Source of the DNA: Maritimibacter fusiformis
GTDB lineage: Bacteria; Pseudomonadota; Alphaproteobacteria; Rhodobacterales; Rhodobacteraceae
DNA: 64,000 bases
Direction of reading: 5' to 3'
Assembly (NCBI RefSeq): GCF_008086115.1
Contig: NZ_VSIY01000015.1
Span: 248,001-312,000, forward strand
Part shown: positions 35,092 through 49,566 of the stretch, in pieces
Position numbering within the stretch: the first letter of the stretch is position 1
How the letters are laid out: each line of letters opens with the position of its first letter
Made by a program: the position numbers and the translations under genes
Notes under the pieces: model-generated
The model's input: only the letters and a program-made list of their open reading frames with translations
Told to the model about the DNA's origin: nothing
Database searches by the model: none

Positions 35092-36411
35092 CTAGCTTCG
35101 GTCGCGCAGACTGTAGGCGATCAGCGACAGGATTGACCACCCGAGGATCAGCAGCAGCGCGGCGAGGCTGAAGATCACTGGCCGGCGCGGAAACTCGGAT
35201 TTCTCGGCCAGCGTCGGACGGATGAAGGTGGCGAGGTAGAGGGAATCGCGTGTCGAACTGGCAATGGCGGCGTCGAGCGCGGCGAGGGCGCTGCGGTAGC
35301 TTTGCTCGGCGAATTCCAGATCGACGGTCAGGTTCTCGTATTCCGCCAGCAGCGCCGGATAGCCCGCCTGCCCGGCGACGCCGGTTTCCGCGACGTTACG
35401 CCGTTCTTCGGCGATGCGCGCCCGGATCACCGTGATCTGGCGTTCGGTGCGCTTCAGCCTTGCGTCCTGGTCGGTGGTGGTCGCGGCCAACAGGTCGTGG
35501 TCGATCAGGACCTGAGCCAGTTGCTGTTGCAGGCTGTTGAGCACCCCCATCCGGCCCTGCAGATCGGTGGACGGATTGACGATCTGGGTCCGGGTGCGAA
35601 AGGCGACCAGCGCGCTGCGGGCCTCCTTGAGGCGCATCACGGCTTCGTCCAGGTCTTCCTCGGCATAGCGCAGGGCGTCGGCCCGTGCGCTGGCGTTGAG
35701 TTCGTTGACCAGCACCCGGCTTTCATCGAGCACCTCCTGCGAAATGCGCTGCGCCATGTCGGGCGAGAACGCCAGCACGCGCAGCGTCATCAACCCGGTC
35801 GACTGGTCATAGGCCAGCCGCACCATGCACTGCCAGAAATCGTGCAGGTCTTCGGCGGTGCCGCCGGGGGCCAGTGTGAACAGCGGGTCGGTGTCGTGTG
35901 CGGCGGTGAAATGGCCACGAAGGTCGATCCGGGCGTCGATCCGGGTGACGAGATCCTGACTCTGGATGAACTCATAGAGAATATCGGCTTCGCCGCCACC
36001 ACCGCCGCCGGTGAACTGGACCAGCCCGCCGAACATGTCGGCGGGCGCAGCCGCCTCGTCCCGCCGCACGGAAAAGCCGGTGGTCGAGGCGAATTGATCG
36101 ATGCTGCGCTCGGACAGATACCAGCCGACCGCGCCGAGGGGCGCGAGCACGAACAGGATGAACGAGAACACCAGCGCCCAGTGCCTGCGCCGCATGCGCG
36201 CAGGTTCGGCAATCGGAAAGATCTCGATCACCTGCGGGCGTGGTTTCGCCGGCGGCTTTTTCGGCCCGTTCTTGCGATTCGCCGGCGCCTTCGGCCCCGG
36301 TTTTCGCCGCGCGGACAGGGCCGAATCCTCCCGCCGGATGTCCTGCTTTTCTGCAAGCTCCACCAATTCTTCACCTCTTGGCCGCAAGATCGCGGCGTGA
36401 CTGGGGACCAT
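35092..36411 (-). CDS. kpsE: Capsule polysaccharide export inner-membrane protein, KpsE/PCP-3 type
   Basis: The 439-residue protein has a Lys/Pro-rich cytoplasmic N-terminus (about 30-70, with PRPQVIEIFPIAEPA), a transmembrane helix (about 75-100), a large periplasmic region with extended coiled coil (about 200-390) and a second transmembrane helix at the C-terminus (about 412-432). This is the topology of KpsE/RkpR polysaccharide copolymerases. A stretch of six glycines (FTGGGGGGEAD) lies near residue 135. The ATG at 36411 is only 14 bases from the divergent kpsM start, which leaves no room for separate promoters. Confidence 0.88.
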   Translation of the reverse strand: MVPSHAAILRPRGEELVELAEKQDIRREDSALSARRKPGPKAPANRKNGPKKPPAKPRPQVIEIFPIAEPARMRRRHWALVFSFILFVLAPLGAVGWYLSERSIDQFASTTGFSVRRDEAAAPADMFGGLVQFTGGGGGGEADILYEFIQSQDLVTRIDARIDLRGHFTAAHDTDPLFTLAPGGTAEDLHDFWQCMVRLAYDQSTGLMTLRVLAFSPDMAQRISQEVLDESRVLVNELNASARADALRYAEEDLDEAVMRLKEARSALVAFRTRTQIVNPSTDLQGRMGVLNSLQQQLAQVLIDHDLLAATTTDQDARLKRTERQITVIRARIAEERRNVAETGVAGQAGYPALLAEYENLTVDLEFAEQSYRSALAALDAAIASSTRDSLYLATFIRPTLAEKSEFPRRPVIFSLAALLLILGWSILSLIAYSLRDRS

Positions 36412-36425
36412 CAGAAAGGGAATTG

Positions 36426-37250
36426 GTGAATATCTCGCAAATGCAGCGCACGGTTTCTGCGCCCCGGCCCGTCAATCGCGGGCGGCGGTTCGCGACCGGG
36501 CGGGTGGTCGTCGCGCTGATCCTGCGCGAGATGGCGACGCGCTATGGCCGCTCGCCCGGTGGCTATGTCTGGGCGGTGCTGGAGCCGGTGGGGTTCATCG
36601 CGATCCTGTCTGTCGCCTTCGGGCTGGTGATGCACACGCCGCCGCTGGGGCGCAGTTTCCTGCTGTTCTATGCCACCGGATTCCTGCCGTTTCACTTGTA
36701 TCAGAGCCTGCACGGCACGATCAGCGCGTCGATCCGGTTCTCGCGTCCGCTCTTGATGTTTCCCGCCGTCACCTGGCTGGACGCGGTGATCGCGCGGTTC
36801 GTTCTGAACCTGCTGACGGGGCTGATCGTGATCGGGCTTGTGCTGGGCGGGGTTCTGGCGGTCGAGGGATCGGGGGCGATGCCAGATCTGCCTGCGCTGG
36901 TGCGTGCGCTGGGCCTGACCGCGCTGCTCGGGCTGGGGCTGGGCACGTTGAACTGCCTGCTGTTCGGGTTGTTTCCGCTCTGGGAAACGATCTGGGGCAT
37001 CGCCATGCGCCCGCTGATCCTGGTCTCGGGCGTGTTTTTTCTGGTCGAGGACCTGCCGCGCGCGGTGCAGGCGGTATTGTGGGTCAATCCTCTGGTGCAC
37101 CTGACCGGGTTGATGCGGGCCGCGGTCTATCCGACCTATGCGCCGCAATACGCCGCGCCGCTTTACCCGGCGTTGATCGGGGCGGTGGCGCTGGCGCTGG
37201 GGCTGTTGTTCCTGCGCGGCTGGCACAAGGACATCATCGCGCGCCGCTAG
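36426..37250 (+). CDS. kpsM: Polysaccharide ABC exporter permease, KpsM/ABC-2 type
   Basis: The 274-residue protein has six hydrophobic helices and the ABC-2 polysaccharide permease signatures: LILREMATRYGRSPGGYVWAVLEP near residue 30 and the C-terminal NPLVHLTGLMRAAVYPTY. The GTG at 36426 follows AAAGGGAATT and gives a normal KpsM N-terminus; the longer frame lies inside kpsE on the other strand. It is the membrane partner of KpsT, but transcribed divergently from it. It ends three bases before the pgm stop codon, convergently. Confidence 0.9.
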   Translation: MNISQMQRTVSAPRPVNRGRRFATGRVVVALILREMATRYGRSPGGYVWAVLEPVGFIAILSVAFGLVMHTPPLGRSFLLFYATGFLPFHLYQSLHGTISASIRFSRPLLMFPAVTWLDAVIARFVLNLLTGLIVIGLVLGGVLAVEGSGAMPDLPALVRALGLTALLGLGLGTLNCLLFGLFPLWETIWGIAMRPLILVSGVFFLVEDLPRAVQAVLWVNPLVHLTGLMRAAVYPTYAPQYAAPLYPALIGAVALALGLLFLRGWHKDIIARR

Positions 37251-37252
37251 GC

Positions 37253-40991
<3,739 letters not shown>

Positions 40992-40995
<4 letters not shown>

Positions 40996-42422
40996 GCGGT
41001 CAGGTTCCCGTAGATTTCGGAGTATCGGGCGGCGGGTCCGTGCCAGCCGACATCGGCCTTCATTGCGCGTTTGACCATTGTCGTCCAGACCGGCCGGTCG
41101 GCATGCAGAGCCACCAGGCGGCGCAGTGCCCCGGCCAGTGCGATATGGTCGACCGGGTGAAAGGTGATGCCGGTCGCGGCCTTGGCCGACAGGCTGGCCG
41201 GGGTCGCGCCAATCACCGTGTCATTAAGCCCGCCGGTGGCCGCGACCACCGGGATCGTGCCGTAGCGCAATCCATACATCTGCGTCAGCCCGCAAGGCTC
41301 GAATCGCGACGGCACCAGCACCGCGTCGCCGCCGGCGATCAGCCGGTGAGCCAGCGGTTCGTCATAGCCGACCCGAACCGCGACCCGGTCGGGCCAGATA
41401 TGGGCCGCGCGGCGCATCGCCTCTTCGAGGTCACGGTCGCCCGACCCCAGCATCGCCAGCCCGCCGCCCGCCGCGATGAAATCCGGCAGCGCCTCGGCCA
41501 GAAGGTCGATGCCCTTCTGCCAGGTCAGGCGGCTGACCACGATGGCCAGCGGCCCGGGCACATCGCCCAGCCCGAACTCCGCGATCAGCCGGGCGCGGTT
41601 GGTGGCCTTGCCCTTGAGGCTTCTGGCGGAATATGGCGCGATCGCGTCATCGTGCTCGGGCGACCAGATGGCCTCGTCCACCCCGTTGAGGATACCATGC
41701 AGGTCCTTGGCGCGGGACGCGATGACGCCTTCCAGCCCCATGCCGAACTCGGGGCGCATCAACTCTTCGGCATAGGTGGGCGAGACCGTGGTGATCGCGT
41801 CGGCCTTGACCAGCCCCAGTTTCAGCGTCGAGAGATTGCCCCAGTATTCGGCGGCCTCCTTGTCGAAGGCTTCGGGCGGCAGGCGCAACGCCGACAATCG
41901 GTCGGCCCCGGTGATGCCTTGAAACGCGATGTTGTGGATCGTCAGCATCGACCTGGTGCCGCCGCTGCCGTGATAATGCAGATAGGCTGGGGCCAGCCCG
42001 CCCTGCCAGTCGTGGGCGTGCAGGATGTCGGGTGTCCAGCCATCACCGCCGCCATCGCGTGCAATTGCCGCCGCGGCCCAGCACAGGGCGGCGAAACGCT
42101 CGGGGTTGTCGGGGTAGTCGCCGCCCGCGTCGGCATAGATGCCGCCGTCGCGGCGATAAAGATGCGGCGCGTCGAGCGCGATCACGTCAAGATCCGCCAC
42201 GCGCCCGAGATGCGCCTTGGCCGGGCCGCCGAACAGGTCGGGATCGGCCCAGATTTCGACCCTGTTCCGCAGCTTTTCGAGGATTCCCGGATAGGCCGGG
42301 ATCATCACCCGCATGTCATGGCCGAGGGGTGCCAGCGCACCGGGAAGCGCGCCGACGACATCGGCCAGCCCGCCGGTCTTGACCAGCGGCACGCATTCCG
42401 AGGCGACCGACAGGATGCGCAT
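40992..42422 (-). CDS. glgA: Glycogen synthase (ADP-glucose)
   Basis: GlgA transfers glucose from ADP-glucose to the growing alpha-1,4 chain. The 476-residue GT5 protein has the ADP-glucose-binding KTGGLADVVGALP at residues 15-27, HAHDWQGGLAPAYL, and the C-terminal VPSRFEPCGLTQMYGLRYGTIPVVAATGGL. The start at ATG 42422 is two bases after the glgC stop; the longer frame is inside glgC. Confidence 0.97.
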
Positions 42423-42424
42423 CG

Positions 42425-43699
42425 TCAGCCCAGCTCCTGCGCGCGCCTGTCCAGCATCTCCTGCGTGATCAGCACGATGCCGCCGTCGGTGCGCCGGAAC
42501 CACTTGGCATCTTCGGCGGCATCCTCGCCGACCACCAGCCCCTCGGGGATCACCACGCCACGGTCGATCACGACGTTCTTCAACCTCGCCTTGCGATTCA
42601 CCGTCACGTCGGGCAGCACCACCGCGAAATCGAGCGCCGAATAGGACCTCAGCCGCACCCCGGTGAACAACAGCGAGTGCTTCACCTCGGAGCCCGACAC
42701 GATGCAGTCGCCCGAAATCAGCGACGAAATCGCCGCGCCGCGCCGTCCGTCCTCGTCGTGGATGAACTTGGCCGGCGGCTTGATCTCGGCATAGGTCCAG
42801 ATCGGCCAGGACTGGTCGTAGATGTCGAGCTTGGGGATGAAATCGGTCAGGTCGATGTTGGCCTGCCAATAGGCGTCGATGGTGCCGACATCGCGCCAAT
42901 ACGGCTCTTCCTCCAGTCCCGAGCGCACGCAGCTGTCGGAAAACTTGTGCGCCATCGCCTTGCCGTTCGCGACGATCCCAGGGATCAGGTCATGGCCGAA
43001 ATCGTGGCTGGACGCGGCATCTTCGGCATCGCGCAGCAGAAGCTCGCGCAGAAACGTCCAGCGGAACACGTAGATGCCCATCGAGGCGAGAGCATGTTTC
43101 GGATCGCCCGGCATGTGCGGCGGGTCGGCGGGCTTTTCCAGAAACCGGGTGATCCGCCCGTTGTCGTCCACATCCATCACCCCAAAGGCGGTGGCCTCGG
43201 CCAGCGGCACGGTCAGACAGCCCACGGTCACATCGGCGCCGGTGTCGGCGTGCTCCTGCAACATGATCTCGTAATCCATCTTGTAGATGTGATCACCGGC
43301 CAGGACGACGATGTATTCGATGTCGTAGCTGTCGACGATGTCGATGTTCTGGCGCACCGCGTCGGCGGTGCCCTTGTACCAGTTGGTTTCGTCGATGCGC
43401 TGCGAGGCGGGCAGGATGTCGAGGTATTCGTTGCGTTCGGCCCGGAAAAAGCTCCAGCCGCGCTGACAGTGGCGAATCAGGGAATGCGCCTTGTATTGCG
43501 TGGCGATGGCCATCTTTCGGATGCCCGAGTTCAGTGCATTCGACAGGGCAAAGTCGATGATCCGGGTCTTGCCACCGAAATAGACCGCAGGTTTCGCGCG
43601 CTTGTCGGTCAGTTCCTTCAGCCGGCTGCCGCGGCCACCGGCCAGGACGAAGGCCATGCTTTGCGATGCCAGCCGGCGGTTGTTGGTGCTCGGTGCCAT
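42425..43699 (-). CDS. glgC: Glucose-1-phosphate adenylyltransferase
   Basis: GlgC makes ADP-glucose, the committed and allosterically controlled step of glycogen synthesis. The 424-residue protein has the nucleotide-binding loop [50 protein letters not shown] and a left-handed beta-helix C-terminus. Two ATGs lie close together; 43699 (MAPSTNN) is chosen because GGGGAGGA then has six-base spacing, while the ATG at 43705 touches it. It follows glgB by 13 bases. Confidence 0.97.
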   Translation of the reverse strand: MAPSTNNRRLASQSMAFVLAGGRGSRLKELTDKRAKPAVYFGGKTRIIDFALSNALNSGIRKMAIATQYKAHSLIRHCQRGWSFFRAERNEYLDILPASQRIDETNWYKGTADAVRQNIDIVDSYDIEYIVVLAGDHIYKMDYEIMLQEHADTGADVTVGCLTVPLAEATAFGVMDVDDNGRITRFLEKPADPPHMPGDPKHALASMGIYVFRWTFLRELLLRDAEDAASSHDFGHDLIPGIVANGKAMAHKFSDSCVRSGLEEEPYWRDVGTIDAYWQANIDLTDFIPKLDIYDQSWPIWTYAEIKPPAKFIHDEDGRRGAAISSLISGDCIVSGSEVKHSLLFTGVRLRSYSALDFAVVLPDVTVNRKARLKNVVIDRGVVIPEGLVVGEDAAEDAKWFRRTDGGIVLITQEMLDRRAQELG

Positions 43700-43712
43700 T
43701 TTCATTCCTCCC

Positions 43713-45917
43713 CTAGGATGATGCCTGTCGGAACACGACAACCGACAGCGGCGGCAGCACGACATAGGCGGATTGTGCCTGATCGTGCCAGTCCACCGGC
43801 TCGGTCTCGACGCCGCCCAGATTGCCGCGATTGCCGCCGCCATAGACTTCGGCGTCGGTGTTCAGAACCTCGTCCCAGCGCCCCGGGGCCGGGAAGCCCA
43901 GGCGATAGACGGGGCGCTCGACCGGCGTCATGTTGACCGCGACGACCGCCATCGGATCGCCGTCGCGCCCCTTGCGCCAGTAGGCGAACACCGAATGCTC
44001 GGCATCGTTGGCCTCGAGCCAGCCGAAGCCTTCCGGCCGGGTGTCGTTCACATGCAGCGCCGGGGTGTCGCGGTAGAGGTGGTTGAGGTCGCGCACCAGC
44101 GTCTGGATGCCCTGATGTTGCGGGTCGTCGCACAGGTGCCAGTCAAGGCTTTCGGAATGGTTCCATTCCCGCCCCTGTGCGAACTCCTGCCCCATGAACA
44201 GCAGTTTCTTGCCCGGATGGGTCCACATGTAGCCATAGAAGGCGCGCAGGTTGGCGAACTGCTCCCAGGCGTTGCCCGGCATCTTGGCCAGCATCGAACC
44301 CTTGCCGTGCACCACCTCGTCATGGCTGATCGGCAGGATGAAATTCTCGGACCAGGCGTAGACGGTCGAGAAGGTCAGGTCGCCGTGGTGATATTTGCGA
44401 AAGACCGGCTCTTTCTCCATGTAAGCCAGCGAGTCGTTCATCCAGCCCATGTTCCATTTGAACCCGAAGCCCAGCCCGCCGTGATCGACCGGGCGCGAAA
44501 CGCCGGGAAAGGCGGTCGATTCCTCGGCCACCGTCATGATGCCGGGGTGTTCGCCGTAAGCCAGCACGTTGGTTTCCTGAAGCAGCGCGATGGCCTCGTA
44601 ATTCTCGCGCCCGCCGTCCTTGTTGGGCACCCATTCGCCGGGCTGGCGGGAATAGTCGCGGTAGAGCATCGAGGCCACCGCATCCACCCGCATCCCGTCG
44701 AGGTGATACTCCTCGAGCCAGTAAAGCGCATTGGCCTTGAGGTAGTTCGCGACCTCGGCCCGGCCATAATTGTAGATCAGCGTGTTCCAGTCGACGTGGA
44801 ACCCTTCCTTGGGGTCGGCATGTTCATAAAGCGCGGTTCCGTCGAACCTTCCAAGGCCGTGTTCGTCGGTCGGAAAATGACCGGGCACCCAGTCGAACAG
44901 CACGCCAAGACCCGCGTTGTGCGCGGCTTCGACTAGGGCTGCGAATTCCTGCGGTGTGCCGTGGCGGATGGTGGGGGCGAACATGCCGATCGGCTGGTAG
45001 CCCCAGGAGCCGTCGAAGGGGTGCTCGCTGATCGGCATCAGCTCGATGTGGGTGAAGCCCATCCATTTGACATAGTCGACCAGGTCGGTCGCAAGCTCAT
45101 GGTAGGACAGCGGCCGGCTGCCGTTTTCGGCCCGGCGCCAACTGCCAAGGTGCACCTCGTAGACCGAAATCGGCGCGTCGACCGAGTTCCTGTCCGCGCG
45201 GGTCTTCATCCATGCGTCGTCGTGCCATTTGCGGCCCAGACCGCTGCGCCGCACGACCGCGCCGGTGGCGGGCGGATGTTCGGAGCCGAACCCGACCGGA
45301 TCGGCCTTGAGCGGCAAGATCACGCCACCTTGCGCGCGGATCTCGTATTTATAAACCGTGCCTTCGCCGAGACCGGGAATGAAGATCTCCCACACCCCCG
45401 TCGCGCCGCGCCGGCGCATCGGGTGGGCGGTGCCGTTCCAGGCGTTGAAATCGCCGACCACCGAAACCCGCTCGGCGTTCGGCGCCCAGACCGCGAAATG
45501 CGTGCCCGATACCTTGTCGAGGGTCTTGAGATGCGCGCCCAGCGCCTCCCACAACCGTCGATGCCCGCCTTCGCCCAGCAGGTGTTCGTCGAATTCGCCC
45601 AGCACCGGGCCGAAGCGGTAGGGGTCGGTGAACTCCCAGCTTACCCCCTCGGCGCTTTCGGCGCGCAGGCGATAGGGCTTGGTGGCATCCACAGGGCCTT
45701 CGAACAGGCCCGGGGCGGCGGGGTTGGGGGTAAGTGGTTTGGGCTTACCCCGCCCCTGGATCAGCGAAAGCGTTGCCGCGCCCGGCACCCAGGCGGCAAG
45801 TTGCCCCCGATGCGGGCCGAGGATGGCAAACGGGTCGGGGTGGCGGCCTTCGGCCAGGGCGCGGCCCGCGTCCGCCGTTACCCTGAACGCTGTCGTCGCT
45901 GCCGGCTTTTTTGCCAT
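43713..45917 (-). CDS. glgB: 1,4-alpha-glucan branching enzyme
   Basis: GlgB introduces alpha-1,6 branches. The 734-residue protein has an N-terminal extra beta-domain plus CBM48 ([30 protein letters not shown]), and a GH13 barrel with [34 protein letters not shown] (nucleophile Asp), [12 protein letters not shown] (acid/base Glu) and [16 protein letters not shown]. The length is typical of type 1 branching enzymes. It follows glgP by 14 bases. Confidence 0.97.
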   Translation of the reverse strand: MAKKPAATTAFRVTADAGRALAEGRHPDPFAILGPHRGQLAAWVPGAATLSLIQGRGKPKPLTPNPAAPGLFEGPVDATKPYRLRAESAEGVSWEFTDPYRFGPVLGEFDEHLLGEGGHRRLWEALGAHLKTLDKVSGTHFAVWAPNAERVSVVGDFNAWNGTAHPMRRRGATGVWEIFIPGLGEGTVYKYEIRAQGGVILPLKADPVGFGSEHPPATGAVVRRSGLGRKWHDDAWMKTRADRNSVDAPISVYEVHLGSWRRAENGSRPLSYHELATDLVDYVKWMGFTHIELMPISEHPFDGSWGYQPIGMFAPTIRHGTPQEFAALVEAAHNAGLGVLFDWVPGHFPTDEHGLGRFDGTALYEHADPKEGFHVDWNTLIYNYGRAEVANYLKANALYWLEEYHLDGMRVDAVASMLYRDYSRQPGEWVPNKDGGRENYEAIALLQETNVLAYGEHPGIMTVAEESTAFPGVSRPVDHGGLGFGFKWNMGWMNDSLAYMEKEPVFRKYHHGDLTFSTVYAWSENFILPISHDEVVHGKGSMLAKMPGNAWEQFANLRAFYGYMWTHPGKKLLFMGQEFAQGREWNHSESLDWHLCDDPQHQGIQTLVRDLNHLYRDTPALHVNDTRPEGFGWLEANDAEHSVFAYWRKGRDGDPMAVVAVNMTPVERPVYRLGFPAPGRWDEVLNTDAEVYGGGNRGNLGGVETEPVDWHDQAQSAYVVLPPLSVVVFRQASS

Positions 45918-45931
45918 CGTCTGCCCCCTTT

Positions 45932-48334
45932 CTAGAGTGCCGATTCAGCCCCCCAGACATCCCGCATGTAATCACGGATCGACCGGTCGGACGAGAAAAA
46001 CCCCATCCGCGCGGTGTTGAGCGCGGCCATACGCGCCCATCTGTCACGGTCCAGGAAGGCTGCGTCAACCTCGGCCTGCGCGCGCTGGTAGTCCGCGAAG
46101 TCTGACGCGACGAGGTAATGGTCATGGTGCCACATGCGGTCGACGATGCCGTGATAGCGGTCTGGCTGTTCCGGCGAGAACCGGCCCTCGGCCAGAAGTT
46201 GCAGCACGTCGCGCAGCGCGTCGTTGGCCTCGATCGCCATGCGGGCGTGGTTCACGTTCTTGCGCCGCTGCACCACTTCTTCGGCGGTCATTCCGAACAG
46301 AAAGAAGTTTTCGGCGCCCACATGCTCACGGATCTCGACGTTGGCCCCGTCCAGCGTGCCGATGGTCAACGCGCCGTTCAGGCTGAGTTTCATGTTGCCT
46401 GTGCCCGAGGCTTCCTTGCCTGCGGTCGAGATCTGCTCTGACAGGTCGGCGGCGGGAATCAGGGTTTCGGCCATTGAGACGTTGTAGTTGGGCGGATAGA
46501 CCACCTTCAGCCGGTCACCGATCTCGGGGTCGTTGTTCACCACCCTCGCGACATCGTTGATCAGGTGGATGATCTCTTTCGCCACCGCATAGCCCGGTGC
46601 CGACTTGCCGCCAAAGACCTTGACCCGCGGCACGAAATCGCCGCCGGGGTTTTTCTTGATCTCGTGCCACTGGGCGATGGTCTCAAGCACGTTCATCAGC
46701 TGGCGCTTGTATTCGTGGATGCGCTTGACCTGCACATCGAACATCGCGTCGGGGCTGACGGTCACGCCAAGCGTGGCGCTGACCCAGTTCGAAACGGCGG
46801 CCTTGTTGGCCCGCTTCACCGCCATGAACCGGTCGAGAAAGCCCGCATCGTCCGCGTGCGGCTCCAGCCCCTTGAGCCGGTCGAGGTCGGCCTCCCAGCC
46901 TTCGCCGATGGTCTCGCTGATCAGATCGGCCAGCCCGGGGTTGGCCAGGCGCAGCCAGCGCCGGGGCGTGATGCCGTTGGTGACATTGATGATTCGGCCC
47001 GGGTGCAGCGCGTCAAGTTCGTGAAACAGGGTCGATTTCACCAGCCCGGAATGCAGCGCCGAGACACCGTTGACCTTGTGCGCCATGATGAACGACAGCT
47101 CGCCCATGTGCACCTCGTTGCCGCGCACGATGGCCACGCTGGCGGGGCGATCCGGGTGGGCCGTCGCATGCGCCGCGTCGATCATCTCGATGATCTGCAT
47201 GTGGCGCGGCAGCACGGTTCCCATCAGCCAGGTCGACCAACGCTCCAGCGCCTCGGGCAGAAGCGTGTGGTTGGTGTAGCCCAGGCAGCCCTGCGCGATC
47301 CGCATGGCGGTGTCGAACTCCATCGCATGTTCATCGACCATCAGCCGGATCAGCTCCGGCCCGGCCAGCGCCGGGTGGGTGTCGTTGAGCTGGATCGCGA
47401 CATGTTCGTCAAGCTGGCTCAGGTCTTCATGCGATTCCAGATAGCGGCGCAGGATGTCCTGAATTGCCGCCGAGGCCATGAAGTATTCCTGTTTCAGCCG
47501 CAGTTCCTTGCCCTGGTAGGTGGTATCGTCGGGGTAAAGCACCCGGCTGATGGTGCGCGCCAGCGTCTCGGGCTCGGCGGCGGCGGTGAAATCGCCGCGG
47601 TTGAACCGCTCCAGATCGAACAGCGTCGTCGGCATCGCGCCCCAGAGCCGGAGCGTGTTGGCCCAGCGCCCCTGCCAGCCGACCACCGGCATGTCGTAGG
47701 CCGAGGCGATCACGGTTTCCCCCGGCGTCCAGACCGCGCGGCCATCGACCTCGTGCACATCGCCCTTGAAGCCGATGGTATAGGCGCATTCCGGGCGCTC
47801 GAATTCCCACGGATGCCGCTGGGTCAGCCAGTCTTCGGGGGTTTCGACCTGCCGCCCGGCCTCGAACCGCTGGCGGAACAGGCCATGTTCGTAGCGGATG
47901 CCATAGCCATAGCCGGGGCAGCCGATCGTCGCCATGCTCTCCATGTAACAGGCCGCCAGCCGGCCAAGCCCTCCATTTCCCAGCGCGGCGTCGGGCTCAT
48001 CGTCGGCCAGCGCGTCGAAATCCTGCCCAAGCTCGGCCAGTGCGGCGCGGGCGGTGTCTTGCAGCCCGAGATTGATCGCCGCGTCTTCGACGATGCGCCC
48101 GATCAGAAATTCCATCGACAGGTAGAACACGCGCTTGCGGTCTTCCTTCCAGGTCTTGCGGGTCGAGGCGAACCACGGCTCGACGATGCGATCGCGCAGC
48201 GCAAACGACAACGCCAGCCGCCAGTCATAGCTTGAAGCATGACCGGGGTCCTTGCCGACGGTGAACTTGAGATGATGCAGGATGTCGTCGCGCAGATTGT
48301 CCTGCGTCAGACGGGGAGACGGTTCTTGGCTCAC
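45932..48334 (-). CDS. glgP: Glycogen/alpha-glucan phosphorylase
   Basis: GlgP releases glucose 1-phosphate from glycogen ends, using PLP as cofactor. The 800-residue GT35 protein has [19 protein letters not shown], the large conserved [12 protein letters not shown] segment, the PLP-lysine motif [27 protein letters not shown], and [11 protein letters not shown] near the N-terminus. The GTG start at 48334 is supported by AAAAGGA. It is the first gene of the glycogen operon; the palindromic operator lies 27 bases upstream. Confidence 0.97.
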   Translation of the reverse strand: MSQEPSPRLTQDNLRDDILHHLKFTVGKDPGHASSYDWRLALSFALRDRIVEPWFASTRKTWKEDRKRVFYLSMEFLIGRIVEDAAINLGLQDTARAALAELGQDFDALADDEPDAALGNGGLGRLAACYMESMATIGCPGYGYGIRYEHGLFRQRFEAGRQVETPEDWLTQRHPWEFERPECAYTIGFKGDVHEVDGRAVWTPGETVIASAYDMPVVGWQGRWANTLRLWGAMPTTLFDLERFNRGDFTAAAEPETLARTISRVLYPDDTTYQGKELRLKQEYFMASAAIQDILRRYLESHEDLSQLDEHVAIQLNDTHPALAGPELIRLMVDEHAMEFDTAMRIAQGCLGYTNHTLLPEALERWSTWLMGTVLPRHMQIIEMIDAAHATAHPDRPASVAIVRGNEVHMGELSFIMAHKVNGVSALHSGLVKSTLFHELDALHPGRIINVTNGITPRRWLRLANPGLADLISETIGEGWEADLDRLKGLEPHADDAGFLDRFMAVKRANKAAVSNWVSATLGVTVSPDAMFDVQVKRIHEYKRQLMNVLETIAQWHEIKKNPGGDFVPRVKVFGGKSAPGYAVAKEIIHLINDVARVVNNDPEIGDRLKVVYPPNYNVSMAETLIPAADLSEQISTAGKEASGTGNMKLSLNGALTIGTLDGANVEIREHVGAENFFLFGMTAEEVVQRRKNVNHARMAIEANDALRDVLQLLAEGRFSPEQPDRYHGIVDRMWHHDHYLVASDFADYQRAQAEVDAAFLDRDRWARMAALNTARMGFFSSDRSIRDYMRDVWGAESAL

Positions 48335-48360
48335 GCGCGATCCTTTTGTGTCTTTGCAGG

Positions 48361-48378
48361 GCTGATAGCGCTATCAGC
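48361..48378. promoter_or_regulatory. Perfect 18-bp palindrome, LacI-family-type operator upstream of the glycogen operon
   Basis: GCTGATAGCGCTATCAGC is an exact inverted repeat with a central CG, containing TGATAGCGCTATCA. This is the layout of LacI/GalR-family operators, and closely resembles sites of alpha-glucoside regulators in Rhodobacteraceae as I recall them. It lies between the promoter-like region and the glgP start. No regulator gene is adjacent, so it would act from elsewhere. Confidence 0.7.
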
Positions 48379-48396
48379 TGAAACATTCCAGCCCAA
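48368..48396 (-). promoter_or_regulatory. Possible promoter of the glycogen operon, overlapping the operator
   Basis: On the minus strand TTGGGC (48391-48396) and TAGCGC (48368-48373) are 17 bases apart. The -10-like hexamer lies in the centre of the palindrome, so a bound repressor would block it. The -10 match is poor. Confidence 0.3.
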
Positions 48397-48561
48397 CCTT
48401 ACGGGCCGGACGCCCGGGCGGATGGGGAGGGGTCACATGCATGCGGACCGAAAGGGCGTCAACTGCGCGTTGTTCGGGGCAGTGCGTTGTATCGGTATGA
48501 CCAAGGCAGCACGGTGCGGCTCAGGGTCTCGTGACCTCACGCCTTCGGGATATGATGCAAG

Positions 48562-48637
48562 TGGTGAGCCGTGCAGGATTCGAACCTGCGACCCACTGAT
48601 TAAAAGTCAGTTGCTCTACCAACTGAGCTAACGGCCC
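48562..48637 (-). tRNA. tRNA-Lys (anticodon UUU)
   Basis: The 76-base gene on the minus strand has a cloverleaf with acceptor GGGCCGT (complement of 48631-48637) and ACGGCTC, D arm GCTCAGTTGGTAGAGC, anticodon loop CTTTTAA with anticodon TTT (reads AAA/AAG), T arm GTTCGAATC and an encoded CCA (complement of 48562-48564). Confidence 0.97.
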
Positions 48638-48732
48638 ACTGCGGGGGGCTAGGTATCGCCGTGTTTCCATCCGGTCAAGCGCTAAATCCGGGGCTACTGG
48701 CAAATGCGTCGGCGTGGGCGTATATGCGGGCC

Positions 48733-49566
48733 ATGACCAGCGCGCGCGCGGATAGGGGTCTGGCCATCATGAAATGGCATGGGGCCGGAAATGACTTCGT
48801 GATCATCGATTCACGGGGGCGGTCGGCGCGTGTGACCGAGGCTCTGGCACGCGGGTTGGGCGACCGGCATCGCGGCGTCGGCTTCGACCAGTTGGCCGAG
48901 ATACGCGACAGCGAAAGCGCCGATATCGAGCTTGATTTCTGGAACGCCGATGGCAGCCGGGCGGGGGCCTGCGGCAACGCCACCCGCTGCGTTGCGAGGT
49001 TCCTGATGGATGAGAGCGGGCGCGACGCTCTGACGATCCGCACCGCGCGCGGGCCGCTCGAGGCGCGGCGGATCGCGGGCGAGGTGCATGTGAACATGGG
49101 CCAGCCGCAGACCGACTGGGCCGAGGTTCCGCTGGCGCGTGCGGTCGACGTGCAGCACCTGCCGCTTGACGGCGATCCGGTGGCGGTCGGCATGGGCAAC
49201 CCGCACGCGGTGTTCTTCGTCAATGACGCCGAGGCGGTGGACGTTGCCGGGATCGGCCCCAGGGTCGAGCATGACCCGCTTTTCCCCCAACGCACCAACG
49301 TCGAATTCGCCGAGGTGCGCGGCCGTGACGAGATCCGGATGCGGGTGTGGGAGCGTGGCACCGGCATTACCCTTGCCTGCGGGTCGGGCGCCTGCGCCAC
49401 GGCGGTGGCGGCGGTGCAGCGCGGCTTGACCGACCGCAAGGTGCGGATCGAGGTCGATGGCGGCTGGCTGGCGCTCGACTGGCGCGATGATGGCGTCTGG
49501 ATGACCGGCCCGACTGCACATGTGTTCGATGCCGTGCTGACACCGGAATTCCTGGAGCGGTTGTGA
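48733..49566 (+). CDS. dapF: Diaminopimelate epimerase
   Basis: DapF converts LL- to meso-diaminopimelate for lysine and peptidoglycan. The 277-residue protein has [14 protein letters not shown], the first catalytic cysteine in [20 protein letters not shown], and the second in [13 protein letters not shown]. The ATG at 48733 is chosen by comparison with related N-termini, which have about a dozen residues before the MK-HG-GNDF motif; ATG 48769 is the alternative. Confidence 0.95.
   Translation: MTSARADRGLAIMKWHGAGNDFVIIDSRGRSARVTEALARGLGDRHRGVGFDQLAEIRDSESADIELDFWNADGSRAGACGNATRCVARFLMDESGRDALTIRTARGPLEARRIAGEVHVNMGQPQTDWAEVPLARAVDVQHLPLDGDPVAVGMGNPHAVFFVNDAEAVDVAGIGPRVEHDPLFPQRTNVEFAEVRGRDEIRMRVWERGTGITLACGSGACATAVAAVQRGLTDRKVRIEVDGGWLALDWRDDGVWMTGPTAHVFDAVLTPEFLERL

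Noticed and set aside
46565..48235. Long plus-strand frame opposite glgP
   Set aside because: Same cause. The glgP frame carries a complete phosphorylase with its PLP motif; the opposite frame has no recognisable domain or ribosome site.
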